The notes: generated from the letters alone by a model not told the origin. 36,151 nucleotides of DNA from Clostridiales bacterium (GCA_019418625.1 DYBL01000049.1:1-36151); one strand, 5' to 3'. Positions 23,925-32,063 are shown, numbered from the stretch's first letter. Translations and numbers: made by a program.

Positions 23925-24983
23925 TTATCCCATGCGGCGGAGCATCTGCTCCGGATTGTCGGCGTAATCCAGCGCCGTCTCCCGGGTGATGAAGTCTTTC
24001 CGGTAAAGGTCCAGAATGGACTGATCCATGGAGCACATGCCCTCCGATGCACCGGCGGCGATGGCGTTGTCGATCTGGTGGTTCTTGCAGTCGCGGATCA
24101 TGCTGCGGATAGCCGGAGTCATGTGCATGATCTCATAAGCAGGGACCATGCCGCCCCGCTTGTCGGGCAGCAGCTGCTGGCTGACCACCGTGTGCAGCAC
24201 CATGCTCATCTGGATGCGGACCTGGGCCTGCTGGGCGCTGGGGAAGGAGTCGATGATGCGGTCGATGGTGTTCACCGCGCCGTTGGTATGCAGCGTGGCG
24301 ATGAGCAGATGTCCCGTCTCCGCAGCCGTCATGGCCACGCGGGTGGTCTCATGGTCCCGCATCTCTCCCAGCAGGATCACGTCCGGCGCCTGCCGCAGGC
24401 AAGAACGCAGAGCGGAGAGGTAGTCGCTGGTGTCGATGGCGATCTCCCGCTGGCTGATGATGCTTCTCTGGTCCCGGTGCAGATACTCGATGGGGTCCTC
24501 CAGTGTGATGATGTGAGCCTGCCGGGTGCGGTTGATCCGGTCGATGATGCACGCCTGGGTGGTGGACTTGCCGCTGCCGGCGGTGCCGGTGACCAGCACC
24601 ATGCCATGGGTCACATCCGCCAGTTCCATGACCGACTCGGGAATGTGCAGCGCTGTGTAGTCCGGGATCTCAAATGCCACCACACGCACCACTGCGGCCA
24701 AAGAGCCGCGCTGCTGGTAGGCGTTGACCCGGAAACGGGCCAGGCCGGGCACCGCAAGGGCAAAGTCGTCGTCTCCGGTCTGGCGGTAGCGCTCCATGGA
24801 ACGGCCCGCCATCTCATAAATACCTTCGATCAGCCGCTCCGTCTCGCCGGGGAACACCTTCTCCTCCGTGATGGGGATCAGGCGCTTGTCCCGCTTTTCG
24901 CAGATCGGGCCGCCTGCCACAATAAATAGGTCGGATGCATGATCCTGCACCACCTGTTCCAAAATATCCAGCAATTCACGCAT
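23925..24983 (-). CDS. pilT: PilT-like type IV pilus ATPase
   Basis: This cytoplasmic hexameric ATPase of the GspE/PilT superfamily would power pilus retraction, or both steps if no PilB exists. The protein has 352 residues. Walker A is GTAGSGKST at 133-141. The Asp box reads HIITLEDPIEYLH, Walker B is PDVILLGEMRDHETT, the His box is GHLLIATLHTNGAVNTIDRI and the C-terminal AIRSMIRD resembles PilT's AIRNLIRE. The N-terminal start is DHASDLFIVAGG. No PilB/GspE assembly ATPase is encoded in the operon. ATG at 24983 follows AAAGGAGCG. Confidence 0.92.
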   Translation of the reverse strand: MRELLDILEQVVQDHASDLFIVAGGPICEKRDKRLIPITEEKVFPGETERLIEGIYEMAGRSMERYRQTGDDDFALAVPGLARFRVNAYQQRGSLAAVVRVVAFEIPDYTALHIPESVMELADVTHGMVLVTGTAGSGKSTTQACIIDRINRTRQAHIITLEDPIEYLHRDQRSIISQREIAIDTSDYLSALRSCLRQAPDVILLGEMRDHETTRVAMTAAETGHLLIATLHTNGAVNTIDRIIDSFPSAQQAQVRIQMSMVLHTVVSQQLLPDKRGGMVPAYEIMHMTPAIRSMIRDCKNHQIDNAIAAGASEGMCSMDQSILDLYRKDFITRETALDYADNPEQMLRRMG

Positions 24984-25001
24984 GAGAATCGCTCCTTTCT
25001 C

Positions 25002-25415
25002 TCAACTCATGGGGACGCCGCCGTCCCAAAGATCCAGACTCTCGTCCGCCTCCCACTGGGCGGTGGACACCGCCTGCCAGCGCAGCACGGACCAGTCCTC
25101 GCCGTCCAGGCGCACACGCACCTCCAGGGCCTGGGTATCGGAAATCGGGCAGGTATAGGCATATATCCCATCCGCTTCCCGGCAAACGCCTTCCATGACC
25201 ACGCCCTGCCGCAGGGCCGCGAGGATCTCCTCCGCCCGGCAGTCGGCGTCATAGTAAGCGGAAACGGCCTGGGCCGACGCGTCGGAAAGCCGTCCGCCGG
25301 CCTGCACGCCGGAAAGTCCCAGCAGGGCGAACACCGTCAGGCACAGCACGGCAAAGATGACCAGCAGAGAACTCCCGCCTACGGCAGGCGGGGAAAACCG
25401 CTCTTTTTCACCCAA
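25002..25415 (-). CDS. Pilin-like membrane-anchored protein
   Basis: The protein has 137 residues and is not assigned to a named family. After a short polar lead (GEKERFSPPAVGG) comes one hydrophobic segment, about residues 14-38 (SLLVIFAVLCLTVFALLGLS), then a soluble domain (YYDADCRAEEILAALRQGV, VRLDGEDWSVLRWQAV). This layout suits a minor pilin or PilX-like tip component. It lacks the classical Glu5 and GFTLIE cleavage motif. The start appears to be TTG at 25415 with AGGAGGTGA at an 8-base spacing, overlapping the previous stop by 8 bases. It lies in the pilus operon. Confidence 0.7.
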   Translation of the reverse strand: MGEKERFSPPAVGGSSLLVIFAVLCLTVFALLGLSGVQAGGRLSDASAQAVSAYYDADCRAEEILAALRQGVVMEGVCREADGIYAYTCPISDTQALEVRVRLDGEDWSVLRWQAVSTAQWEADESLDLWDGGVPMS

Positions 25416-25836
25416 CTTCCGTCACCTCCTGCCAGGCCACGGGGATGGAGAACAGCACGTCTCCCTCCGCCGTATACACCGCCACCTGGGCCTGCCCCAG
25501 CAGATCCCGGCTGCTTTCCACCGGCGTCACCAGTACATGGTAGGCCGCCTGGCTCTGGTCCTCACACATCTGCCAGGCCTTATCGTAGGAAATGCCCCAC
25601 ATGGAGCCGTTCCAGTCTCCGCCGCAGCGCTCTGCCGCAGCGGCATAGTCGCCGCCGCAGCCCTTGAGCTGCTCAGCGGCGTTCTGGGCGGCCACCACCG
25701 CCCGGTCCCGGGCCTCGTGGCTCCGGGAGGTCTGATCCGAAAGCACGAACACCTGCACGCACAGCGCTGCCGCCAGGGCGAACACCAGCACCATGACCAG
25801 CTGCTCCATCAGCACCAGGGGCGCCTTGCTTCTCAT
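25408..25836 (-). CDS. Prepilin-like protein
   Basis: The protein has 142 residues. Its N-terminus, KAPLVLMEQLVMVLVFALAA, looks like a prepilin leader. A short basic lead is followed by a Glu inside the start of a long hydrophobic helix, comparable to Glu5 of type IV pilins, though no glycine precedes it. The rest has cysteines (LKGCGGDY, AERCGGDW) and two short beta-rich stretches. ATG at 25836 overlaps the upstream stop as ATGA. It is probably a minor pilin or pseudopilin. The family could not be fixed by eye. Confidence 0.72.
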   Translation of the reverse strand: MRSKAPLVLMEQLVMVLVFALAAALCVQVFVLSDQTSRSHEARDRAVVAAQNAAEQLKGCGGDYAAAAERCGGDWNGSMWGISYDKAWQMCEDQSQAAYHVLVTPVESSRDLLGQAQVAVYTAEGDVLFSIPVAWQEVTEVG

Positions 25837-26336
25837 GACGACGCCCCCTCTCCGCTGCGAAGGGTCCAATCCAGCCGGGTGATCTCTCCGTCCGCTCCGG
25901 TGAGCTCCGCGCCCACGCCGCTGTCCGTTTCAAAAAAGCGCACGCCGCCGCAGTCAAGCACTGCCTCTCCGGCGTCCATATCCAGCTCTGTTCCCTCCTC
26001 GGCAAACAGCTCCCGCAAGGTCCCATCGTACCAATAGACCCGGGTGGTGTAGGCCACGCCGTCGATCTGTTCGGTGAGAAAGAGGGTATCCTCCCCCTCG
26101 CCGCCGTCAAAGGCGCCCACCCGCACACCGCCCGCCGTGTCCGCCTGACGGACGCGGGTCGTCAGGTACTGGGCCGCGGTGCGCCAGGAGTAGGAAGCAT
26201 CGTCCCGCTCCGTCAGGGCCCGGTAACGTCCCGCTCCTGTCAGCAGCACCGACAGGATGCACGCTGCAAATATGCCGAACAACAGCAGCACCAGCAGCCC
26301 TTCCATATGGTGTTGAACCGGTTTTTTTCGCATCAT
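25833..26336 (-). CDS. DUF4860-like pilin-region protein
   Basis: The protein has 167 residues. A basic start (MRKKPVQHHMEG) leads to a hydrophobic helix at about 13-35. The outside domain begins with RDDASYSWRTAAQYLTTRVRQAD and continues with strand-rich sequence (EDTLFLTEQIDGVAYTTRVYW). This pattern resembles DUF4860, found in clostridial pilus clusters. A Glu near the start of the helix (HHMEGLLVLLLFG) again recalls prepilins. Start and stop overlap the neighbours by 4 bases each, so it is translationally coupled. Confidence 0.72.
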   Translation of the reverse strand: MMRKKPVQHHMEGLLVLLLFGIFAACILSVLLTGAGRYRALTERDDASYSWRTAAQYLTTRVRQADTAGGVRVGAFDGGEGEDTLFLTEQIDGVAYTTRVYWYDGTLRELFAEEGTELDMDAGEAVLDCGGVRFFETDSGVGAELTGADGEITRLDWTLRSGEGASS

Positions 26337-26653
26337 TTCTCATTTTCCAGCACCGTGATATCCGGCATCAGGTTGGAGGCGAACGCCCGGTAATCCACCG
26401 TGTAGCGGTCCTCATCCACCTGTACGCCGTAGTGCTCCTCCAAATACGCAAGATCCGGCGGGTAGATCCCCTCGGCGGCATAGCACGCCGCCGATGCCCG
26501 GCGCAGCGACTGCTCCAGCTGGGTACGTCCCTCCGTCTTCCGGCCGCTGTCCAGATGGTTCAGCGCCGTGAAAAACGCCAGTACGCCGGCGGCGAATACC
26601 ACCGGCGCCAGCAGCCCGGCCACCAGGGCGGGCCAACGTCTTTGCCGCTTCAT
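26333..26653 (-). CDS. Short pilin-like protein
   Basis: The protein has 106 residues. One N-terminal hydrophobic segment (about 8-30) follows MKRQRRW, then a helix (QLEQSLRRASAACYAAEG) and IYPPDLAYLEEHYGV with VDYRAF. The YPP..L..L sequence is like the start of the globular part of GspG-type pseudopilins. It lacks a canonical cleavage site. The ATG lies 4 bases after the pilC-like stop. It is probably a pilus or secretion-filament subunit, by context. Confidence 0.68.
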   Translation of the reverse strand: MKRQRRWPALVAGLLAPVVFAAGVLAFFTALNHLDSGRKTEGRTQLEQSLRRASAACYAAEGIYPPDLAYLEEHYGVQVDEDRYTVDYRAFASNLMPDITVLENEK

Positions 26654-26657
26654 ACGC

Positions 26658-27704
26658 TCACCCGATGGCCGTCATGATGTTCATCAGGGGCAGCATGACG
26701 GAAAGCAGAATGGCGCCCACCAAAAGGGAGGTCACCAGCACCAGCGCCGGCTCCACCTGGCCCACCCGGGCCTCCAGAGCATACTCGCTCTCTTCGCCCA
26801 GCCGGCGGGCTACTTCTTCCATCACCGTATCGCCCGTGCCGCTGCGCTGGCCCAGCGCCACCAGGCGGCAGCTTGCCTTGGGCAGTACGCCGGAGGCGCC
26901 CAGGGCGGAAGCCAGGTCCTCACCCCGCTCCAGCCGGTCCAGGCAGTCTTGGCAGCGGGCCTGGGCTGCAGGGATCTCCTTTTGCAGCTGTCCGGCCAGG
27001 GTCAGCGCCTCCTCCAGAGGAAGTCCGCTGCTCAGGCCCATGGACAGCGCCTGGGCAAAGCGGGCGGTCTGCATCATGCGGGAGATCCCCTTGTCGCCCC
27101 GGGTGCGGCGCCACAGGGCCATGATCCGCGCCCGGAACGAGGGCACGGCGGCAAAGGCAGCCAAAAACGCCACGATCAGCACCAGCACCACGCACAGCAC
27201 CGGCATAGCCGCATCCAGCGCCCGGCCCAAAGACAAAAGCCCGCCGGCCACGCCGGTGAGCTGTCCGCCCAGGGAAGCGTACACCTCGTCAAACACCGGC
27301 AGCACCTTGGCAAGCAAAATCACGATCACCGCCAGCATCAAAAGCAGCATCACCGCCGGATACAAAAGGGCGCTGCGCAGACGGCGCTCCATCCGGCTGC
27401 GCTCTTCATAGTAGCCAGACAGCGCACGCAGTGCCTCCTCCGTCCGCCCGGAGCGCTCTCCCATCTCCAAAAGGCCGGAGACATAGTCGGGAAAACGGCC
27501 GGAGCCGCCCAGGGCCGCGGCCAAAGACGTGCCGTCGTCCACCTGTCGGGCCATCTCCTCCAGCCAGGCCCGGTCATCTCCCCGGGACTCCTCTGCCAGA
27601 AGCGCCAGCCCGTCTCCCGCCCGCACACCGGCGTGCAGCAGCAAGGAAAGCTCCATACAGAGGCCCGAAATTTGCTCATTGCTCAGTTTATCGTTTTTCA
27701 TCAT
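26658..27704 (-). CDS. pilC: PilC/GspF-like inner-membrane platform protein
   Basis: This is the membrane platform of type IV pilus and type II secretion machines, on which the ATPase turns. The protein has 348 residues. Two GspF domains are visible: N-terminal about 8-130 (GLCMELSLLLHAGVRAGDGL, FPDYVSGLLEMGERSG, then a membrane helix) and C-terminal about 205-325 (RFAQALSMGLSSGLPLEEAL, CRLVALGQRSGTGDTVMEEV). Three membrane helices are expected. It is somewhat shorter than usual (about 400) because the N-terminal cytoplasmic part is trimmed. It is the first gene of the operon. No strong promoter lies directly upstream, only the terminator of the lipoprotein gene. Confidence 0.88.
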   Translation of the reverse strand: MMKNDKLSNEQISGLCMELSLLLHAGVRAGDGLALLAEESRGDDRAWLEEMARQVDDGTSLAAALGGSGRFPDYVSGLLEMGERSGRTEEALRALSGYYEERSRMERRLRSALLYPAVMLLLMLAVIVILLAKVLPVFDEVYASLGGQLTGVAGGLLSLGRALDAAMPVLCVVLVLIVAFLAAFAAVPSFRARIMALWRRTRGDKGISRMMQTARFAQALSMGLSSGLPLEEALTLAGQLQKEIPAAQARCQDCLDRLERGEDLASALGASGVLPKASCRLVALGQRSGTGDTVMEEVARRLGEESEYALEARVGQVEPALVLVTSLLVGAILLSVMLPLMNIMTAIG

Positions 27705-27717
27705 CAGTCCTCAAATT

Positions 27718-27757
27718 CAAAAAAATGGGCTTGCAGATCAACCGCAAGCCCATTTTA
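27718..27757 (-). terminator. Terminator after the transglutaminase-like lipoprotein gene
   Basis: AAAATGGGCTTGC (27722-27734) pairs perfectly with GCAAGCCCATTTT (27744-27756). On the minus strand the stem is followed by TTTTTTTG. Read-through would supply the pilus operon. Confidence 0.85.
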
Positions 27758-27793
27758 AACCAATTTCCCCGGTTCGTAAAGACAAAATCCACT

Positions 27794-28816
27794 TTAATAG
27801 AAGTATTTGGCGGTGTAGTTTTTACCGTCGCCGATATACTGCATGATGGCCGCGCTCTGCCGTCCGCTGGAGGCAAACGTGGGGTCCATCCGCTGCCAGG
27901 AGGTGCCGTCAAAATAGATGGCACCGTTGATCCACCCGGTCTCATCCGACCACACGCTGATCCAGGCATGATAGGCGGTGCCCGCGTAGCCCACCACCAG
28001 CTTGCAGGGAACGCCCTGGCTGCGGAGCATGCCGGTCATCATGGCGGCATAGTCAAAGCAGATGCCCTTCTTGCTGGACAGAACAGAATCCAGCACCGGC
28101 AGATATCCGCTTTGCACCGTGGCCGCCAGCTGCTTATCGTAGCTGAGGGTAGAGACCACGAAGTCATAGACCGCCTTCACCTTCTGCAGCGGATCCGTCA
28201 TCCCGGCGGTGAGCTCCTTGGCCTTGGCCACCGTATTGGGCGCGTTCTCATAGTCCACATACTGGTTGGGCCGCAGGAACGGAGCGAACTCATCCGTCAT
28301 GGAGGCGGTAAAGCTGGCCGAGAGCACGGTGGAGTACTTGGAGCCGGAGATGTTTTCGTAAACGATCACCTGATAGCTTCCGTTGCCGTCAGACAGCGGG
28401 AACGTCTCCCACTTTCCGGCTGTGATGTTGTAGGTATACGTGGTGGTGGGGCCCTTGAGCTGGGCCTTGAGCCGCTTGGAGGTGGAAGCGGTATACTTGA
28501 CCATCACATAGCCGTCTTTCGTGTTGGAGTAGTCGATGACCGCCTTGCCGTTCTCCTTGGTCTGCGTACCGGACGCCTCCGGCACCAGCATGGTATCCAG
28601 CGCGGGTGCGGCGGCCAGGGCCACCGCCTCGTCCTCCAGCTCCACCTCGTCCAGCGTGGCCACATCCACGTAGGCCTCCTCGGGAGCGACCTCCTCCGTC
28701 TGGGTCAGATCGGCCTCGGCCTGCTCGTCGGAGAGCTCCTTGCCGCTTTGGCCGCAGCCGCTCAGCAGGCACACCGCCAGCGCCAGCGGCAGCATACGCT
28801 TGAAAAACTTCTGCAA
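27794..28816 (-). CDS. Transglutaminase-like lipoprotein
   Basis: The protein has 340 residues. It has a lipoprotein signal (KFFKRMLPLALAVCLLSGC, lipobox Cys21), an acidic linker and an Ig-like middle part at about 90-170. A C-terminal transglutaminase-like domain has the full Cys-His-Asp triad: Cys253 in KGICFDYAAMM, His283 in AYHAWISVW and Asp311 in QRMDPTF. Such bacterial domains act as proteases, peptide amidases or cross-linkers on the cell surface. The start is a TTG at 28816 with AAAGGAAG upstream; without it the signal peptide would lose its basic end. It lies between the pilus operon and a divergent BTAD regulator gene. Confidence 0.87.
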   Translation of the reverse strand: MQKFFKRMLPLALAVCLLSGCGQSGKELSDEQAEADLTQTEEVAPEEAYVDVATLDEVELEDEAVALAAAPALDTMLVPEASGTQTKENGKAVIDYSNTKDGYVMVKYTASTSKRLKAQLKGPTTTYTYNITAGKWETFPLSDGNGSYQVIVYENISGSKYSTVLSASFTASMTDEFAPFLRPNQYVDYENAPNTVAKAKELTAGMTDPLQKVKAVYDFVVSTLSYDKQLAATVQSGYLPVLDSVLSSKKGICFDYAAMMTGMLRSQGVPCKLVVGYAGTAYHAWISVWSDETGWINGAIYFDGTSWQRMDPTFASSGRQSAAIMQYIGDGKNYTAKYFY

Positions 28817-28869
28817 AATGCGTCTTCCTTTCTATATGTACCAGGTTATAAGTAAAATTTGACATCATC

Positions 28870-28898
28870 AGTATAGCACACCCTTTTGAAAAGGTAAA
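28870..28898 (-). promoter_or_regulatory. Promoter of the transglutaminase-like lipoprotein gene
   Basis: Minus-strand TTTACC (28893-28898), 17 bases, TATACT (28870-28875). The start point falls about 50 bases upstream of the TTG codon. Confidence 0.55.
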
Positions 28899-28956
28899 GT
28901 ATTTTTTTGATCCGTGCTTTCTTTTTTTGGCAAATCGTGTATCTGCCCGGTTTTGC

Positions 28957-28985
28957 TTGCAATGTTTTTCCAAGTGTGCTATGTT
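28957..28985 (+). promoter_or_regulatory. Promoter of the BTAD regulator gene
   Basis: TTGCAA (28957-28962), 17 bases, TATGTT (28980-28985). It is back to back with the lipoprotein promoter; the two lie about 60 bases apart in an AT-rich region suited to shared control. Confidence 0.5.
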
Positions 28986-29046
28986 GTACATATATATATT
29001 GGGCAAGCTATGCGTGGAAGGTTTTGGAAAGAGGTGGTGATGTCAG

Positions 29047-30246
29047 ATGGCGGATCATGTCCTTGAAGTGCGGATGTTCGGCAACTTTTCTGTCCGCAAG
29101 GGTGACCAGGAGATCAACGACAACGACAACCGCTCCCGAAAAGTATGGCTGCTGCTGGCATACATGATCTATTGCCGCAGCCGTTCCATCACCCAGGATG
29201 AGCTGGTGGGACTTTTGTGGAGTGACGGCGAGAGCAGCTCCAATCCCCTCAATGCCCTCAAGACCATGTTTCACCGGGTGCGCTCTTCCCTGAACCAGCT
29301 GGACAGCACCGCCGGCCACTCTCTCATCATTCGCCGGGACGGGAACTACACCTGGAACCCGGATGTCTCGTTTTTCTTTGACGTTGACGAGTTCGAGCGG
29401 CTCTGCCGTGCCGGCGCCATGGCACAAAGCGATGACCAGCGGCTGGAGGACTATCTGCAGGCCCTGGAGCTGTACCGGGGAGACTTTTTGCAAAAGCTCT
29501 CCAGCGAGGCATGGGTCATCCCCATCTCCGCTTATTTTCACAATCTCTATATCCACACGCTGCTGGAAACGCTCACCCTTCTGGAAGACCGGGAGCAGAT
29601 GGACCTGGCAGCGGAGCTGTGCCGCAGCGCCATCACCATCGAGCCTTACAACGAGCTCATCTACCAGCATCTGATGCGGGATCTTCTGGCCCAGGGTCAG
29701 CAGCGGGAAGTCATCTCCGTCTATGAGGACATGAGCCAGCTGCTGTTCGACAACTTCGGCATCATGCCGGCGGACGAGTCCCGGGCACTGTACCGGGAGG
29801 CCGTGCGCACGGTCAATGACCGGGCCGTATCCATGGGCACGCTGCGCGAGCAGCTGCGGGAGCCTGACGGTCTCAGCGGCGCGCTCTTTTGCGACTATGA
29901 TTTCTTCAAGGTCATCTACCACGCAGAGGCCCGGGCTGTGGCCCGCAGCGGAGACGCGGTGCACATCTGTCTGCTTTCCGTTACGGATGCCGCCGGTGAG
30001 GAGCTGGCCAAGCGCAGCCTGGACCGGTGCATGGAAAATCTGCAGGAGCTGATCCGCACCAGCCTTCGCCGGGGCGATATCGCCGCCCGGTGCAGTGTGT
30101 CCCAGTACATTCTCATGCTGCCCCAGGCCAACTATGAAAACAGCTGCAAGGTCTGTGACCGGATCGTCCGGGCCTTTTTCCGCCAGTACCCCCACTCTCC
30201 TGCCAAGCTGCATTTTACCGTGCAGCCGCTGGAACCGAACACGTAA
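29047..30246 (+). CDS. BTAD (SARP-like) transcriptional regulator with degenerate GGDEF-like C-terminus
   Basis: The protein has 399 residues. Residues about 5-100 form an OmpR-like winged helix (LEVRMFGNFSVRKGDQEI, SRKVWLLLAYMI, ITQDELVGLLW). Residues about 110-260 form the helical bacterial transcriptional activation domain (FFFDVDEFERLC, ELYRGDFLQ, AITIEPYNELIYQHLMRDL). The last 110 residues end in RRGDIAARCSVSQYILMLPQ, where SVSQY (350-354) occupies the place of GGDEF in diguanylate cyclases. The active-site residues are therefore absent, and the domain could sense a nucleotide or only dimerise. It probably regulates the divergent lipoprotein gene and the pilus operon; this is inferred from position. 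Confidence 0.85.
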   Translation: MADHVLEVRMFGNFSVRKGDQEINDNDNRSRKVWLLLAYMIYCRSRSITQDELVGLLWSDGESSSNPLNALKTMFHRVRSSLNQLDSTAGHSLIIRRDGNYTWNPDVSFFFDVDEFERLCRAGAMAQSDDQRLEDYLQALELYRGDFLQKLSSEAWVIPISAYFHNLYIHTLLETLTLLEDREQMDLAAELCRSAITIEPYNELIYQHLMRDLLAQGQQREVISVYEDMSQLLFDNFGIMPADESRALYREAVRTVNDRAVSMGTLREQLREPDGLSGALFCDYDFFKVIYHAEARAVARSGDAVHICLLSVTDAAGEELAKRSLDRCMENLQELIRTSLRRGDIAARCSVSQYILMLPQANYENSCKVCDRIVRAFFRQYPHSPAKLHFTVQPLEPNT

Positions 30247-30247
30247 T

Positions 30248-30283
30248 AAAAAAACGCCGCCCGGCCGGGCGGCGCTTTTTTCA
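30248..30283. terminator. Bidirectional terminator between the BTAD gene and the lysine transporter gene
   Basis: An AAAAAACGCCGCCCGG / CCGGGCGGCGCTTTTTT stem (about 30249-30281) with one bulged base carries A- and T-tracts on the two sides. Confidence 0.87.
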
Positions 30284-30288
30284 TTTCA

Positions 30289-32043
30289 TTACACAGACTT
30301 TTTGCCGTGGATCACACGGATCACCACCAGCGTGCACAGCATCAGCACGATGGATACCGGCAGCGCGATGAACGCGTTGGGCACAATGCCCGCTATGATG
30401 TAGCTCACAAAGCTGACAGCCGCGGCTACAACGGCATAGGGCAGCTGGGTGGACACATGGCTCACATGGTCGCACTGGGCGCCGGCAGAGGCCATGATGG
30501 TGGTATCGGAGATGGGAGAGCAGTGGTCTCCGCACACGGCGCCGGCCATGCAGGCGGAGATGCACACAATGGCCAGAGGATCGTCCATGGAGAACACGTT
30601 CTGGACGATGGGGATCAGCATGCCGAAGGTGCCCCAGCTGGTGCCGGTGGCAAAGGCCAGCAGGCAGCCGATGACGAACACGATGGCCGGCAGGAACATC
30701 TGGAAGCTGGCGGCATTGCCCTGAACGAAGTCACGGACGAAGTACTTGGCACCCAGAGAGTCGGTCATTGCCTTGAGGCTCCAGGCAAAGGTCAGGATCA
30801 AAATGGCCGGCACCATGGCCTTGAAGCCCTCAGGGATGCACTCCATCATCTGCCGGAAGGTCAGGCTGCGGCGGATCATATAGTATACCACGGTAAACAC
30901 CAGGGCAAAAGCAGAGCCCAGCATCAGGCCAACCGATGCGTCAGAGTTGGAGAAGGCCTCCACGAAGCCGGTGCCGGAAAAGAAGCCGCCGGAATAGATC
31001 ATACCGATGACGCAGCAGATCACCAGCGCCACGATGGGCAGCACCAGATCCAGCACCCGGCCCTTGTCCTCCACAGTCTCCTCGTCCATCATGGCGTAGG
31101 GGTTGGGGCCGGAGAACAGGTCGCCGGTCTCCTCGGCGTTGCGCTCGAAAATGGCCATGGTGCCGAACTCCACCTTCATCAGCACCATGCCCACCATCAT
31201 CACCACGGTCAAGATGGCGTAGAAGTTGAAGGGAATGGCCCGGATAAAGAGGTTCAGGCCCTGGCCGTCCTCGGCAAAGCCCGCCACGGCGGCCGCCCAG
31301 GAGGAGATCGGCGCGATGATGCAGATAGGCGCGGCGGTGGCGTCGATCAGATAGGCCAGCTTGGCCCGGGAGACCCGGTGCTTGTCCGTGATGGGCCGCA
31401 TGACGCTGCCCACGGTCAGGCAGTTGAAGTAGTCATCGATGAAGATGAGGCATCCCAGCACGATGGTGGCCAGCTGGGCGCCGGCGCGGCTTTTGATATG
31501 GGTCTGGGCCCACCGGCCGAAGGCCGCGGAGCCGCCCGCCTTGTTCATCAGGCACACCATGGCGCCCAGGATCACCAAAAACACCAGAATGCCCACATTG
31601 TAGCTGTCCGAGAGGACGGAGACGATACCGTCTTCAAACACATGGAGCACCGTGCCCTCAAAGCTGAAGTTGGAGTAGAGCAGTCCGCCCACCACGATAC
31701 CCAGGAACAGCGAGCTGTACACCTCCTTGGTGATCAGGGCCAGGGCAATCGCGATCACCGGCGGCAAAAGGGCCCAGAGAGTATTGTAAAACCGGCTGGG
31801 GGAGGTCACGTAGCCGGTACCGCCGCAGTTGCTGCACACGTTGGCGCCGCCGCAGCTCTCGCACGCCGGGTCCAGGCCATAGCAGTCCATACACGCGCCC
31901 GCAGCACCGCAGACAGGGCACTCGATCATCTTGGTGCCCGGCTCCTCCGTGGGATCGGCAGCCAGTGCGGTGACCGACAGCACCGTGGCCACCAGGGCCG
32001 CCAGCACCAGCATGGGCAGCAGACGGCGCAAATTCCTCTTCAT
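30289..32043 (-). CDS. NhaC-superfamily transporter, predicted lysine transporter (LysW type), with N-terminal cysteine-rich module
   Basis: This is a polytopic membrane transporter of 584 residues with about 11-12 membrane helices and NhaC-type motifs (LGCLIFIDDYFNCLTVGSVMRPI, DATAAPICIIAPISSW, AGAVCGDHCSPISDTTIMAS). An intact lysine riboswitch lies in its leader, and NhaC-like proteins under L boxes have been proposed as lysine transporters (LysW). Lysine import is therefore more likely than simple Na+/H+ exchange. Oddly, it begins with a signal-peptide-like stretch (1-29, ending TALAA) followed by four CxxC motifs (Cys42/45, 51/54, 61/64, 70/73) resembling a DnaJ-type zinc module. ATG at 32043 follows AGGAGAG; an in-frame ATG at 32079 lies in the riboswitch terminator. 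Confidence 0.85.
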   Translation of the reverse strand: MKRNLRRLLPMLVLAALVATVLSVTALAADPTEEPGTKMIECPVCGAAGACMDCYGLDPACESCGGANVCSNCGGTGYVTSPSRFYNTLWALLPPVIAIALALITKEVYSSLFLGIVVGGLLYSNFSFEGTVLHVFEDGIVSVLSDSYNVGILVFLVILGAMVCLMNKAGGSAAFGRWAQTHIKSRAGAQLATIVLGCLIFIDDYFNCLTVGSVMRPITDKHRVSRAKLAYLIDATAAPICIIAPISSWAAAVAGFAEDGQGLNLFIRAIPFNFYAILTVVMMVGMVLMKVEFGTMAIFERNAEETGDLFSGPNPYAMMDEETVEDKGRVLDLVLPIVALVICCVIGMIYSGGFFSGTGFVEAFSNSDASVGLMLGSAFALVFTVVYYMIRRSLTFRQMMECIPEGFKAMVPAILILTFAWSLKAMTDSLGAKYFVRDFVQGNAASFQMFLPAIVFVIGCLLAFATGTSWGTFGMLIPIVQNVFSMDDPLAIVCISACMAGAVCGDHCSPISDTTIMASAGAQCDHVSHVSTQLPYAVVAAAVSFVSYIIAGIVPNAFIALPVSIVLMLCTLVVIRVIHGKKSV

Positions 32044-32063
32044 GTCGTTCTCTCTCCTCACAT

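Noticed and set aside
23160..24929. Long open frame opposite the sortase and pilT-like genes
   Set aside because: It is a shadow frame across two genes with intact catalytic motifs on the other strand.
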